64,000 nucleotides of DNA from the NCBI GenBank assembly GCA_023898805.1, contig CP060260.1, positions 62,001 to 126,000 of the forward strand, in the 5' to 3' direction. Below, in pieces: positions 26,293 to 37,007 of the stretch; the stretch's first letter is position 1, and the number at the start of each line of letters is the position of its first letter. The notes below the pieces were generated by a model that was not told where the DNA came from, ran no database searches, and saw only the letters and a list, made by a program, of their open reading frames with translations. This DNA is from Rhodospirillales bacterium. Lineage in GTDB: Bacteria; Pseudomonadota; Alphaproteobacteria; Micavibrionales; UBA1664. The translations under genes and the position numbers were made by a program.

Positions 26293-26808
26293 TTGCGCGT
26301 TTCGTTTCCTTCGACCATACGCGGCCCCGGCCTTGAGTTGAGGCTGCTTAGGCCTGCCGACGCACAGGCTTTTTACGACCTGACCAACGACCCGGTGATC
26401 GCAGACATCATATCTTTTCTGATCTATCCTGTGCCGCGCGCATTTGCCGATGAATGGATCGCCAAAAACGAAGGCGCGCAGGAACGCGTTTACGGCGCAT
26501 ACCGCGACGGCGTCATGGTCGGATATATCGGCCTGCACGACGAAGGCTCGCAAGGCATTGAAATCGGCTACTGGGTCGGCACCGCCTATGCGGGGCAAGG
26601 CATCGCCAGCGGCATGGTCGCCCTGTTGACCGGGGCCATCGAACACACCAACCCCGACGCCCGCATTTTCGCCGAATGCCTGCCCGATAACGTGGGTTCC
26701 TGGCGGGTCTTGGAAAAAAACGGCTTTATCAGCACGGGTGATGCGGGGCATCGCGCGGGCCGTATCCGTCTTGAACGCCCCATCCGCCAGCGCCCCGGCC
26801 GCCCGTGA
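26293..26808 (+). CDS. GNAT N-acetyltransferase (RimJ/RimL-like)
   Basis: A 171-residue acetyltransferase. The acetyl-CoA signature lies in 'IGYWVGTAYAGQGIASGMV' (Q/R-x-x-G-x-G/A variant), preceded by 'VGYIGLHDEGSQGIEIGY' and followed by 'ECLPDNVGSWRVLEKNGF', all typical of the RimJ/RimL group. The substrate is unknown. The only plausible start is TTG 26293, 12 bases after the hfq stop, implying weak translation. Its stop overlaps hflX as GTGA, so it is inserted between two genes that usually adjoin. Confidence 0.82.
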   Translation: MRVSFPSTIRGPGLELRLLRPADAQAFYDLTNDPVIADIISFLIYPVPRAFADEWIAKNEGAQERVYGAYRDGVMVGYIGLHDEGSQGIEIGYWVGTAYAGQGIASGMVALLTGAIEHTNPDARIFAECLPDNVGSWRVLEKNGFISTGDAGHRAGRIRLERPIRQRPGRP

Positions 26809-28100
26809 ACAAACCCGCCACCACCATCGTCATTCACCCGGTTTTTAAAGGACCGGGCGCGCAAACCCGCGACCCCGCCCACCAGTTGGAGGAAGCCTGC
26901 GGCCTTGCCGCCGCCATCGACTTGCACATTGCGAACGCGATGATCGTCAACGTGTCACGCCCCAGCCCCGCGACCCTGATCCCCAGTGGCGGTGTCGAAA
27001 AAGCGGGCGAGGCGATTGAAGAATCCGCGCCCGCCGTTGTCATTGTCAACGCCACCCTAAGCCCGGTGCAACAGCGCAACCTTGAAAAGGTATGGAAAAC
27101 CAAGGTGGTGGACCGCACAGGCCTGATTTTGGAAATATTCTCCGCCCGCGCCCGCACACGGGAAGGCAAGCTTCAGGTCGAACTCGCGGCCCTGACCTAT
27201 CAGCGTTCGCGGCTGGTGCGGTCGTGGACGCACCTTGAACGCCAGCGCGCGACCGGCAAGACCGGCGGCCCCGGCGAAACCCAGATCGAACTCGACCGCC
27301 GCCTGATCGCGGACAAAATCGCCCAGATCAAACGCGAACTGGAACATGTTCGCAACACCCGCGACCTGCAACGCAAGGCCCGCGACAAGGTGCCGTTCCC
27401 GCTGGTCGCGATTGTCGGCTACACCAACGCGGGCAAATCGACCCTGTTCAACCGCCTGACCCAAGCCGACGTGCTGGTGAAGGACATGCTGTTCGCGACG
27501 CTGGACACCACGACGCGGGCGATTACCCTGCCGGGCGGGCGCAAGATCGTGCTTTCCGACACCGTCGGGTTCATCACCGACCTGCCGACCCAGCTTGTCG
27601 CGGCTTTTCGCGCCACGCTCGAACAGGTGACGCAGGCGCGGCTGATCCTGCACGTTCAGGACGTCAGCGACCCGGAACACGCGTCCCGCCGCCGCGACGT
27701 GCTCGAAATCCTTGAACAGCTTGGCGTTCCGCACGATGCCGGGCACATCCTGGACGTATACAACAAAATCGACCGACTGCCACCCGCCGAGGCAAAGGAA
27801 TGGCGGCAAGGCGGGCGCGGGGTGGCGGTTTCGGCCGCCACGGGGCAGGGGCTCGATGACCTGCTTGCCCGCGTCAAGGCGTTCCTTGATCGCGACCGCG
27901 ACGAATACGCGATCAAACTGCCAGCGTCCGATGGCAAATGGCTGGCCTGGCTGCATCGCCACGGCGAAGTGACGGGCGAACGCCTGCGCGGCGAAACCCG
28001 ATACCTCAAGGTTCTTCTGGGCGAAGCCGATTACGCCCGCTTCAATCAGGCCCGCCGCGCGGCGGACGAAACCACGAAAATTGCGGACAGGGGCGCCTGA
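26805..28100 (+). CDS. hflX: GTPase HflX
   Basis: HflX is a ribosome-associated GTPase that splits stalled 70S ribosomes. The 431-residue protein has the N-terminal HflX domain with 'GPGETQIELDRRLIADKI'. The G domain has G1 'GYTNAGKST', G2 Thr in the 'DTTTRAI' region, G3 'DTVGF' and G4 'NKID'. A C-terminal domain (about 365-431) completes it. The GTG start overlaps the GNAT stop (GTGA), supporting translational coupling with the hfq run. Confidence 0.94.
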   Translation: MNKPATTIVIHPVFKGPGAQTRDPAHQLEEACGLAAAIDLHIANAMIVNVSRPSPATLIPSGGVEKAGEAIEESAPAVVIVNATLSPVQQRNLEKVWKTKVVDRTGLILEIFSARARTREGKLQVELAALTYQRSRLVRSWTHLERQRATGKTGGPGETQIELDRRLIADKIAQIKRELEHVRNTRDLQRKARDKVPFPLVAIVGYTNAGKSTLFNRLTQADVLVKDMLFATLDTTTRAITLPGGRKIVLSDTVGFITDLPTQLVAAFRATLEQVTQARLILHVQDVSDPEHASRRRDVLEILEQLGVPHDAGHILDVYNKIDRLPPAEAKEWRQGGRGVAVSAATGQGLDDLLARVKAFLDRDRDEYAIKLPASDGKWLAWLHRHGEVTGERLRGETRYLKVLLGEADYARFNQARRAADETTKIADRGA

Positions 28101-28147
28101 ATGTTATAGCGACCGGGCGACACACATAACCCACCCACTTGCCGGCG

Positions 28148-28495
28148 ATGTTCTTCAAACCCGACCTTGATATCGACACCATTCACCAAAAAGGATGGCT
28201 GTCTGAAATCTTCGCTGAATTGCTCCCGGAATTTATAGAACGGGCGGGCAAAGGAAGCCGTCCTGCGGAATACCGCCAAAATTTAAGACTTCCGCCCGCG
28301 CTCGCACTCGCGATTCATATGGATTTTTACGACCCCTATTATCCGCCACAAAGTGTGGAGGACATGATCGCGGAATTTAAACTGGGCCAGTCATACGCCA
28401 ATGCAAACATACCGCACGAAAGCGCGCAGCATGCCCGTCTGCTGCAACCCCTGATTTACGGGCATCTACGCGCAAAAGGGTATATCCCAGAATAG
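28148..28495 (+). CDS. Hypothetical protein, 115 aa
   Basis: An unrecognised small cytoplasmic protein without signal peptide or membrane helix. It contains 'HMDFYDPYYPPQSVEDMIAEF' in the middle and is rich in aromatic residues. ATG 28148 is chosen over an in-frame TTG at 28139. It follows hflX by 47 bases on the same strand and converges with mazG. Confidence 0.55.
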   Translation: MFFKPDLDIDTIHQKGWLSEIFAELLPEFIERAGKGSRPAEYRQNLRLPPALALAIHMDFYDPYYPPQSVEDMIAEFKLGQSYANANIPHESAQHARLLQPLIYGHLRAKGYIPE

Positions 28496-28507
28496 CCATC
28501 GACGCAT

Positions 28508-28529
28508 GGCGCATCATGCGCCGGATTTT
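28508..28529 (+). terminator. Candidate terminator between convergent genes
   Basis: GGCGCA (28508-28513) pairs with TGCGCC (28517-28522) around a 3-base loop, followed by GG and a T-run (28525-28529). It would terminate the plus-strand unit. The loop is the reverse complement of the mazG stop codon, so stem and gene end share bases. Confidence 0.45.
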
Positions 28530-29317
28530 TCCGCAGCCTTGACCGTATTCCAGTGCGCATCCATCTGTTCAAGGCTGGTCGAACCGAATTCTTGAGAATT
28601 TACTTTCATTAAATCCTCTAATGAGTTGAATCTATTTATAAATTTATTATTCGCTGCGCGCAGAGCCAATTCCGCGTCCACGCCCAGATGTTCGGCCAGC
28701 ACACAGGTTACGAACAGGATATCCCCAAGCTCTTCCTCAAGGTTCTTTGCATCGTTATTGCGCCGCGCCTGCTTCAGTTCGACGATTTCCTCGTCCAGCT
28801 TGGCAAAAACCTGATCCGTTTCCGGCCAGTCGAACCCGACCTTGGCCACCTTGCGGTGGATTTTCTGCGCCCGCATCAGGGCAGGGAGGCCGCGCGTAAC
28901 CCCATCCAGCAGGTGTTGGCGCGCGCTGGCCTTTTCCTTGTCCTTCTGGGCGTTCCAGATTTCCGTGACCGCGGCGGCGTCCGCCGCGACCGCGTCCCCG
29001 AAAACGTGGGGATGGCGGCTGATCAGCTTTTGCGCCTCGGCCCCCGCCACGGCGTCGAAATCGAACAGCCCGGCTTCACGTGCGATCTGCGACTGGAATA
29101 CAACCTGAAGCAGCAGGTCGCCCAGCTCCTCCTTGAAATCGTTCATGTCCCCGCGCTCGACCGCGTCCGCAACCTCATAGGCTTCCTCGATCGTATAGGG
29201 GGTAATGGTTTCAAACGTCTGCTCCAGATCCCATGGGCATCCGCCGTCCGGATCGCGCAGCCGCGCCATCACCTCCAGCAACGCGTCGATTCCGGATGTT
29301 TCCGGATCCGTGCTCAT
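28514..29317 (-). CDS. mazG: Nucleoside triphosphate pyrophosphohydrolase MazG
   Basis: MazG hydrolyses (d)NTPs to monophosphates and pyrophosphate. The 267-residue protein has the N-terminal 'LRDPDGGCPWDLEQTFETI' and two EExxE..ExxD metal sites: 'EEAYEVADAVERGD...KEELGDLLLQVVF' and, in the second half, 'LEEELGDILFVTCVLAEHLG'. The last part contains a very AT-rich patch (28590-28650), although the encoded residues 'NNKFINRFNSLEDLM' still fit the family. It overlaps the copper chaperone gene by ATGA. Confidence 0.92.
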   Translation of the reverse strand: MSTDPETSGIDALLEVMARLRDPDGGCPWDLEQTFETITPYTIEEAYEVADAVERGDMNDFKEELGDLLLQVVFQSQIAREAGLFDFDAVAGAEAQKLISRHPHVFGDAVAADAAAVTEIWNAQKDKEKASARQHLLDGVTRGLPALMRAQKIHRKVAKVGFDWPETDQVFAKLDEEIVELKQARRNNDAKNLEEELGDILFVTCVLAEHLGVDAELALRAANNKFINRFNSLEDLMKVNSQEFGSTSLEQMDAHWNTVKAAEKSGA

Positions 29318-29841
29318 TCCGCGTGCCCCGACATATCGTGCATATCATGCATGTCGGGCATGGCCTTTTGCGCCTTGTTGTCGGCCCCCGGCATCGCCGC
29401 CGCGCCGCCGACCGTAAAGGTCACCGCCATGTCGCCAGTTTTGGCGAAATGCAGCATGGCGGGGAATTTCTCGCCCTCGACCAGCGGTTTTTTCAGCTGC
29501 ATGAACATGACATGCAACCCCATGGGCGAAAGCGCAACGCTCTGGCCCGCCGGAACCGTAATCCCGTCTTCCAGCGGACGCATCCGCATCACCCCGGCAT
29601 CCATGGTCATTTTATGCAGCTCGATTTTTTGTGCGATCTCGGGCGAGGTCACGGAAACCAGTGTATCCGGGGTATCGCCGGCGTTCTTCAGGGTCAGGAA
29701 GCCGACGCCGACCTCGGCGCTGGGAGCCGTCGCGCGCGCAGCCGGGTCGGTAACGGTCATCGAACCGGCGGTGTATTCCTGCGCGCTGGCGCTTCCGGCG
29801 ATCAGGGCAAGAGCGAGCGTCAGGCAAAAACGTTTGAACAT
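29314..29841 (-). CDS. Periplasmic copper chaperone PCu(A)C
   Basis: A 175-residue exported protein of the PCuAC (DUF461) family, which delivers copper to cytochrome c oxidase. The signal peptide ends at 'AGSASAQ' (about residue 20). The copper-site residues are visible as His/Met in 'IELHKMTMDAGVMRMRPLE' and 'SPMGLHVMFMQL'. The C-terminus carries an extra His/Met-rich tail, 'MPDMHDMHDMSGHAE', that could bind more metal. The start follows AAGGA. It overlaps mazG, which has no obvious functional link. Confidence 0.9.
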   Translation of the reverse strand: MFKRFCLTLALALIAGSASAQEYTAGSMTVTDPAARATAPSAEVGVGFLTLKNAGDTPDTLVSVTSPEIAQKIELHKMTMDAGVMRMRPLEDGITVPAGQSVALSPMGLHVMFMQLKKPLVEGEKFPAMLHFAKTGDMAVTFTVGGAAAMPGADNKAQKAMPDMHDMHDMSGHAE

Positions 29842-30132
29842 GGGATTATCCTTGGAACAAGGGTTGGGAGAAAAGATAAAGCTATATAGACCCGCGCCCA
29901 CGCCATGGCAAACACGCCGAAGTAAAAAGGGAAGCACAAAGGAAGGAAAAGAGCAGGATAAGAGCAGGATAAGGGCGGGCATTGATAACGGCATCGGCAC
30001 GCGCCGCCGGACCCATGCCGACCCACCATGCCGAACCACCGGGAATATGGCCCACAAAAGAGTGATAATATATATTATGGAAACAAATGGATTATCCTGA
30101 CCGACGGGCTAATCCAGTATAATCGGATTCTT
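29842..30132. other. Intergenic region, divergent copper chaperone / membrane protein
   Basis: About 290 bases without a convincing gene. A short direct repeat, AGAGCAGGATA in two adjacent copies, lies around 29948-29970. An AT-rich stretch (30058-30090) may hold the promoter of the membrane protein. An open frame that starts at 30028 and joins the next gene lacks coding character before 30133. Confidence 0.4.
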
Positions 30133-30726
30133 ATGATTGCCCGCACCGTCGCCATACATAAACCGGACCGCCATACCGTCATTAAATTCCTGCTATTGCT
30201 GGCCGTGCTGGCCGGATATTTCGCATACCTTGGCTGGAAATTCGGTCTGGCCACCGGCGGCCTTGTTTCCGCACTGACCTGGAGCTTTTTCGTCCTGTGC
30301 ACGCCGGTTGCCGATGCCGGGTTTCTGGTCGATTTTCCGCTGCGCTTACTGTTTGGAATCCGCATGTTCGTATCCGAAATCGCCGTCTGGGGCATGGCGA
30401 TCGCGATCAACGCCTATGCCATGACCTTTGCGCGCGCGGCTTACGCCAAAACCACGCTTAGCGCGCTTTTGGAACGCATCATCGAAACGCCGTGGCCGTT
30501 ATGGTCGATTATCGTGATTTCCGGCATCGGCACGTTCGCATCCGTGCATTTCGGCGACCGGCTGTTCGACGCGCACGACCACCGCCGCGACGCGGGAAAC
30601 CACACCACGCTGCGCCGCGTTCTGCACGATATCGTTGTTTACGGTGTGCTGTTTGCCTTGATATTTCTGGGCTATCGCCAGTTGCTCGTTTATCTGAGCA
30701 TCCAGATCACAGAACCGTCAATTTAA
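30133..30726 (+). CDS. Hypothetical membrane protein, 197 aa
   Basis: An integral inner-membrane protein with about four to five hydrophobic segments (approximately residues 17-37, 43-62, 72-98, 125-145 and 175-192). A His/Asp-rich loop, 'FDAHDHRRDAGNH', could bind metal. The family is not recognised. It stands alone, convergent with pyrG. ATG 30133 gives a normal cytosolic N-terminus. Confidence 0.65.
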   Translation: MIARTVAIHKPDRHTVIKFLLLLAVLAGYFAYLGWKFGLATGGLVSALTWSFFVLCTPVADAGFLVDFPLRLLFGIRMFVSEIAVWGMAIAINAYAMTFARAAYAKTTLSALLERIIETPWPLWSIIVISGIGTFASVHFGDRLFDAHDHRRDAGNHTTLRRVLHDIVVYGVLFALIFLGYRQLLVYLSIQITEPSI

Positions 30727-30749
30727 TTTTCATATTGCGCAGAAACGAG

Positions 30750-32380
<1,631 letters not shown>

Positions 32381-32384
<4 letters not shown>

Positions 32385-32758
32385 TGCGATGGAACCGGTG
32401 GCTCAGGTGTAACGGGCGCAGGCGCCTCAGTGGTGGCCGGAGCGGCGGCACCGTCCGTGGTCGCGGGCGCATCCTGTGCGGCAGCCGCGGGAGGCGTGTC
32501 ATAACCCGAAAGCAGGCTGGACCCGGCGCTACCCTTGCCCATGTAGGCCAGAGTCAGGGACGTCAGAAAAAACGCGAACGCGGCGATCGTGGTGGCCTTG
32601 GTCAACGCATTTGCGGTGCCGCGCGCGGTGGCGAAATCGCCAAGCCCGCCCGAACCGCCGCCGATTCCAAGCCCGCCGCCCGATGACCGCTGGATCAAAA
32701 CCAGCCCGATAATCGTGACCGCCAGAATAAGGTGAATAACCAGAACGACTTCCTGCAT
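32381..32758 (-). CDS. secG: Preprotein translocase subunit SecG
   Basis: SecG assists SecYE in protein translocation. The 125-residue protein has two membrane helices (about 3-22 and 56-75) separated by the Gly-rich cytoplasmic loop 'RSSGGGLGIGGGSGGLG', typical of the family. The C-terminal 40 residues are an Ala/Pro/Thr-rich low-complexity tail, common in alphaproteobacterial SecG. It lies between tpiA and pyrG. Confidence 0.92.
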
Positions 32759-32767
32759 GGGGGATGC

Positions 32768-33496
32768 TTACCCGACCGCCTCGATAATCTCAACAAAACT
32801 TTCGGCCTTCAGGCTCGCGCCGCCGACCAGCGCCCCGTCCACGTCCTCAAGCGCAAGGATTTCCCGCGCATTTTCGGGTTTGACGGAACCGCCGTATAAA
32901 ATACGGGTTTGCGCCCCGTCCGCAAGCCGCTTTTCAAGCAATCCACGGATTTGTGCGTGCACGGCCGCGATTTGCTCCAGCGTCGCGACAAGCCCGGTGC
33001 CGATGGCCCAGACCGGTTCATAGGCGACGACGCAGTTTGCGGGCCCTGCACCTTCCGGCACGGAACCGGCGATCTGGCCCGCGATGACGCTTTCGGTTTG
33101 ACCGCCCTCACGCTCGGCGCGGGTTTCCCCGACGCAGATAATGGGTATTAATCCAGCCTCGATCGCCCGTTTGGCCTTGGCTGCCACCAGCGCATCCCCC
33201 TCGCCGTGATACTGGCGGCGCTCGGAATGTCCGACGATCGCGTAACCGCACCCCATATCGGCCAGCATTTCCGCCGAAACCTCGCCCGTATAGGCGCCAT
33301 CACGTTGCGCGCTGACATCCTGCGCGCCCAGCGCGCACGCGCCGCCCCCTGTCACCGCCAGATGCACGAAAGGCGGGCACAGGACGACATCCGCCCGGGC
33401 CGAAGGCGCGATCGCCGCGGCCAGCGCCGCCGCCTGCGTGCGCGTGCCATGCATTTTCCAGTTCCCTGCGATCAAAGGGCGTCTTTTCATAGCCAT
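32768..33496 (-). CDS. tpiA: Triose-phosphate isomerase
   Basis: TpiA interconverts dihydroxyacetone phosphate and glyceraldehyde 3-phosphate. The 242-residue TIM barrel has 'IAGNWKMHGT' (Asn, Lys), the electrophile His in 'AIVGHSERRQY', the catalytic Glu in 'VVAYEPVWAIGTG' and the phosphate loop 'ILYGGSVKPENA'. ATG 33496 and ATG 33490 are both possible starts. It is the first gene of the minus-strand tpiA-secG-pyrG unit and is divergent from ppiD. Confidence 0.96.
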   Translation of the reverse strand: MAMKRRPLIAGNWKMHGTRTQAAALAAAIAPSARADVVLCPPFVHLAVTGGGACALGAQDVSAQRDGAYTGEVSAEMLADMGCGYAIVGHSERRQYHGEGDALVAAKAKRAIEAGLIPIICVGETRAEREGGQTESVIAGQIAGSVPEGAGPANCVVAYEPVWAIGTGLVATLEQIAAVHAQIRGLLEKRLADGAQTRILYGGSVKPENAREILALEDVDGALVGGASLKAESFVEIIEAVG

Positions 33497-33519
33497 AGGC
33501 CGCCGTTATAGTGCCCCCG

Positions 33520-33548
33520 TCTTTTTTGACAATCGGTCTTTTTGACAA
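33520..33548. repeat. Direct repeat containing two TTGACA elements, tpiA/ppiD gap
   Basis: The motif TCTTTTTGACAA occurs twice, at 33520-33532 (with one extra T) and 33537-33548, placing two TTGACA hexamers 16 bases apart at 33526 and 33542. They are in the divergent gap 32-59 bases upstream of ppiD. No good -10 box lies at 16-18 bases from either, so promoter function is uncertain. Confidence 0.35.
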
Positions 33549-33579
33549 GTCATTCGTTTTTTACAAGAGAGCGTCCAGA

Positions 33580-35484
33580 ATGCTGAATTCCTTCCGCGAA
33601 GGCCAAAGCGCCGCGATCATCAAATACGTTGCCCTTGGCTTTGTGCTTTTGGCATCGCTTGGCATGGTGTTCATGGATGTCGGCGGGTTTTTCCGCAACG
33701 GCATCATCGCCGACACGACTTTGGCCCGCGTCGGACGCACCAAGATCGATCAAGCGGCCTTCGAGCGCAACGCCCGCGAGGCCCTGCGCGCCCAGAACAT
33801 GACACTGCAGGAAGCCTATCGCTTTGGTCTGCTTGGCAACCTGCTGGAGGAAATGGTGACGCGCGAGGCGTTGCGTCAGGAAGCCGCGCGTGAAGGCCTG
33901 ATCGTCAGCCGCAAGGAAATCGCCAAACGCGTGGCCGAACTGATCCGCCCGCAGGTCCAACCCGGCGAAACCCCGGAAACCACCTTGCGCCGGATACTGC
34001 AGGCACAGGGTTTGAGCGAGGCCGACCTTGTCGCATCGCTACGTCAGGACACGACTTCTCGCCTGATGCAATCCCCGCTGGCCGCCGCCGGTTATTATCT
34101 GCCGGCCCTCGCCGCCGAAGCGATGGGGCGTTACCAGAACGAGCGCCGTGATATTGAATTCTTTACCCTGACGCCGGAAAACGCGGGTGCGGACATCAAA
34201 CCAGACGACGCAGCCCTCAAGGCCTATTACGAAACACTGAAGGACCAATATCAAATCCCTGAGGAGCGCAGCTTCAAGGCCATTGTCATCAGCGCCGACG
34301 ACATCCGCAAAACCGTATCGGTCAACGACGACGACCTGAAAAAGGCCTATGCCGAACGCAAGGACCAGTTCCAGCAGGGCGAGCGCCGCAAGATCGAACA
34401 ACTTGTCCTGCCCGACGAAGCGAAGGCCAAGGCAGCAGTCGAAGCCGCACGCAAGGGCAAGCCGCTTAAATCCATCGACACCGCCGCATACCGCCCGGCG
34501 ATGGAAACCGACCAGGGTGCCCTGCCCCCGGAACTGGGCGCACCCGTATTCGCCGCCAAGAAGGGCGACGTCCTCAACCCGGTAAAATCGCCTTTGGGCT
34601 GGCACGTCATCAAAGTGCTGGGCATTACCCAACCGCGTGGAGAATCCTTTGCCGAGGTTCAAGGCACCCTGCGCAAGGAACTGGAATCCGACGCTGTCCG
34701 CAGCGAGATGGAAACCAGGGTCAGCCGCGCCGACGAATTGCTCGGCTCAGGCGAATCGCTCGACGACGTGGCCAAGGAAATGGACCTGCCCGTCCGCACC
34801 GTGGGGCCGATCAACCAGAAAGGCACGGTATCCAAATCCGCCGCGTCCGATCCCCTTCTTACGGCGCTTGCCGGTAACCGCGACGTGCTTGCGGGCCTGT
34901 TCGAGCTGATGGAAGGCGAAACCGGCGACCTTTCCGAAGTCGACGACAACACTTACGCCGCCTTCAGCCTTGAATCCGTGCGCCCGACCCGTGACCGCGA
35001 TTTTGCCGAAGTGCGCGACGAAATCGCCAAAAAATGGCTGGCCGACCAACGCACCCAAGCACTGAACGCACAGGTCGAAAAACTGGCGGGTGCGGTTTCT
35101 CGCGGCGAAATCGATTTCGCCCAGGCCGCCAAACAGGCGGGCGTGGTGGTCAAGACCGCGCGCGACGTGTCGCGCAAATCGAAAGTGGCGGGGTTGAACG
35201 ATCCTGTCGCGCTTTCACGCCTGTTCGACGAAACCGATTTCAACGCGGTGGTGCGCGTGCCCACGGGCGGCGATGTGATTTTGGCCAAGGTTCTTTCCGC
35301 CCGCATCCCCGAAGCGGGAACCGGCACCCTGACCCAGGACGAAGTCAAACAACTGCGCACCCGCATGCAGCAGGCGGTGATCGGCCTGTTCATGGCCGAT
35401 CTGCGCAAGCGTAACGGCGTTAACATCAACGAAAAGAACCTTGAACGCATGTACGGCGCGGATTCCACAGATCAGGGGCAATGA
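33580..35484 (+). CDS. ppiD: Periplasmic folding chaperone PpiD (SurA/parvulin type)
   Basis: A 634-residue membrane-anchored foldase. The N-terminal 'MLNSFREGQSAAIIKYVALG' leads into one membrane helix (about 13-37). A SurA-like chaperone region follows (about 45-230), then a parvulin rotamase domain around 260-370 with 'GALPPELGAPVFAAKKGDVL' and 'SPLGWHVIKVLG', and a long C-terminal chaperone region. The start is chosen at 33580 to give the conserved N-terminus. It overlaps trpE by ATGA, so the trp genes are co-translated with it. Confidence 0.9.
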   Translation: MLNSFREGQSAAIIKYVALGFVLLASLGMVFMDVGGFFRNGIIADTTLARVGRTKIDQAAFERNAREALRAQNMTLQEAYRFGLLGNLLEEMVTREALRQEAAREGLIVSRKEIAKRVAELIRPQVQPGETPETTLRRILQAQGLSEADLVASLRQDTTSRLMQSPLAAAGYYLPALAAEAMGRYQNERRDIEFFTLTPENAGADIKPDDAALKAYYETLKDQYQIPEERSFKAIVISADDIRKTVSVNDDDLKKAYAERKDQFQQGERRKIEQLVLPDEAKAKAAVEAARKGKPLKSIDTAAYRPAMETDQGALPPELGAPVFAAKKGDVLNPVKSPLGWHVIKVLGITQPRGESFAEVQGTLRKELESDAVRSEMETRVSRADELLGSGESLDDVAKEMDLPVRTVGPINQKGTVSKSAASDPLLTALAGNRDVLAGLFELMEGETGDLSEVDDNTYAAFSLESVRPTRDRDFAEVRDEIAKKWLADQRTQALNAQVEKLAGAVSRGEIDFAQAAKQAGVVVKTARDVSRKSKVAGLNDPVALSRLFDETDFNAVVRVPTGGDVILAKVLSARIPEAGTGTLTQDEVKQLRTRMQQAVIGLFMADLRKRNGVNINEKNLERMYGADSTDQGQ

Positions 35485-37007
35485 GCGCGGACACGCACAC
35501 ACTCGGCACGATCTGGCCCGACCGGGCGGGCTTTGCCGCACATGCAGCCGCCGGGCGCGCGCAACTGGTCTGCCTGTCGCTGATCGCCGACACGACAACC
35601 CCCGTCGCCGCCTATCTGCGCCTGACCGCGCATAAACCCGACCACGCCCTGCTGCTGGAATCCGTAACGGGCGGCGAGGTGCTGGGCCGTTATTCGGCCA
35701 TCGGCCTTGATCCCGATCTGATCTGGCGCACCGACGGCACATCCGCGACGCTTTGCGATACGCACGGCACGGTGCTGGAACAATCCGCCGATCCCATCAC
35801 CCACCTCAAGGCGCAGGTCGCCGCCGCGAAAATCGACGTCCTGCCCGCCGACGCGCCGCCGATGCTGGCCTCTGGCTGGTTTGGCTATCTGGGTTACGGC
35901 ATGATCCATCTGGTCGAACCGACCGTGCCCGATACGCGCCCGGACCCGATTGCCATTCCCGACTCGGTCATGATCCGCCCAACCCTGATGGTGGTGTTCG
36001 ACAATATCCGCCAGATCGCGCATCTGGCCGTGCCGCTGCGCGCGGGCGCGGATCAGGCCGCCTATGACGACGCGGTCCGCCGCCTGCACGCCGCGCGCGA
36101 CACCCTGCTGCGTGGCGAGATGCCCTTGCCCGAAAAAGGCTCGAACGTACCGATGCCCTTGCCCGTGCGCGCCCACACTGACGAACCCGCCTACCGCGCG
36201 ATGGTCGAAACCGCCAAAGAGGACATCGCGGCGGGCGAGATTTTTCAAGTCGTCCTGTCCCAACGTTTTTCCGCGCCCTTCGATCTACCCGCCTCCGAAC
36301 TTTACCGTTCGCTGCGTCGTCTTAACCCATCGCCCTTTCTGGTGTTGATGACGCTGGACGGGTTTTCGCTGATCGCATCCAGCCCCGAAATCATGGTCCG
36401 CGTGCGCAAGGGCGACGTCACCATCCGCCCCATCGCGGGCACAAGGCGCCGCGGCGCCGACCCGGACGAGGACACGGCGCTGGCCGCCGAGCTTCTGGCC
36501 GACCCCAAGGAGCGCGCCGAGCATCTGATGCTTCTCGACCTTGGCCGCAACGACGTCGGCCGCGTCGCGGCCATCGGCAGCGTACGGGTCACCGAACGTT
36601 TTTTGGTCGAAAAATACTCGCACGTTCAACACATCGTCTCGAATGTGGAGGGCCGCTTGCGCGATGGCGTCCATCCGCTCGACGCCCTGTTCGCGGGCTT
36701 TCCCGCGGGCACTGTTTCGGGTGCACCCAAAATCCGCGCGATGCAGATCATCGACGCGCTGGAGGCCGAACGCCGCGGTTTTTACGCGGGTTGCATTGGC
36801 TATCTTGATGGCAATGGCGACGTCGATACCTGCATCGCCCTGCGCACCGCCCTGCTGAAGGACGGAACGCTCTACGTCCAGTCCGGCGCGGGCATCGTCG
36901 CCGACAGCGTCCCGCAATCCGAACACCTTGAATGCGTCAACAAGGCCCGCGCCCTGCTGCGCGCCGCCGAGGACGCGCTCGCCCTCTCCAGGGGGCAATC
37001 GTCATGA
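35481..37007 (+). CDS. trpE: Anthranilate synthase component I
   Basis: TrpE with TrpG makes anthranilate from chorismate. The 508-residue protein has the N-terminal tryptophan-binding element 'LLLESVTGGEVLGRYS', consistent with feedback inhibition. The chorismate-binding domain has 'AGEIFQVVLSQRFS', 'PIAGTRRRGADPDED', 'LDLGRNDVGRVA' and 'GTVSGAPKIRAMQIID'. It begins inside the ppiD stop (ATGA) and ends inside the trpG start (ATGA). There is therefore no separate leader peptide or attenuator in front of it. Confidence 0.96.
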   Translation: MSADTHTLGTIWPDRAGFAAHAAAGRAQLVCLSLIADTTTPVAAYLRLTAHKPDHALLLESVTGGEVLGRYSAIGLDPDLIWRTDGTSATLCDTHGTVLEQSADPITHLKAQVAAAKIDVLPADAPPMLASGWFGYLGYGMIHLVEPTVPDTRPDPIAIPDSVMIRPTLMVVFDNIRQIAHLAVPLRAGADQAAYDDAVRRLHAARDTLLRGEMPLPEKGSNVPMPLPVRAHTDEPAYRAMVETAKEDIAAGEIFQVVLSQRFSAPFDLPASELYRSLRRLNPSPFLVLMTLDGFSLIASSPEIMVRVRKGDVTIRPIAGTRRRGADPDEDTALAAELLADPKERAEHLMLLDLGRNDVGRVAAIGSVRVTERFLVEKYSHVQHIVSNVEGRLRDGVHPLDALFAGFPAGTVSGAPKIRAMQIIDALEAERRGFYAGCIGYLDGNGDVDTCIALRTALLKDGTLYVQSGAGIVADSVPQSEHLECVNKARALLRAAEDALALSRGQSS

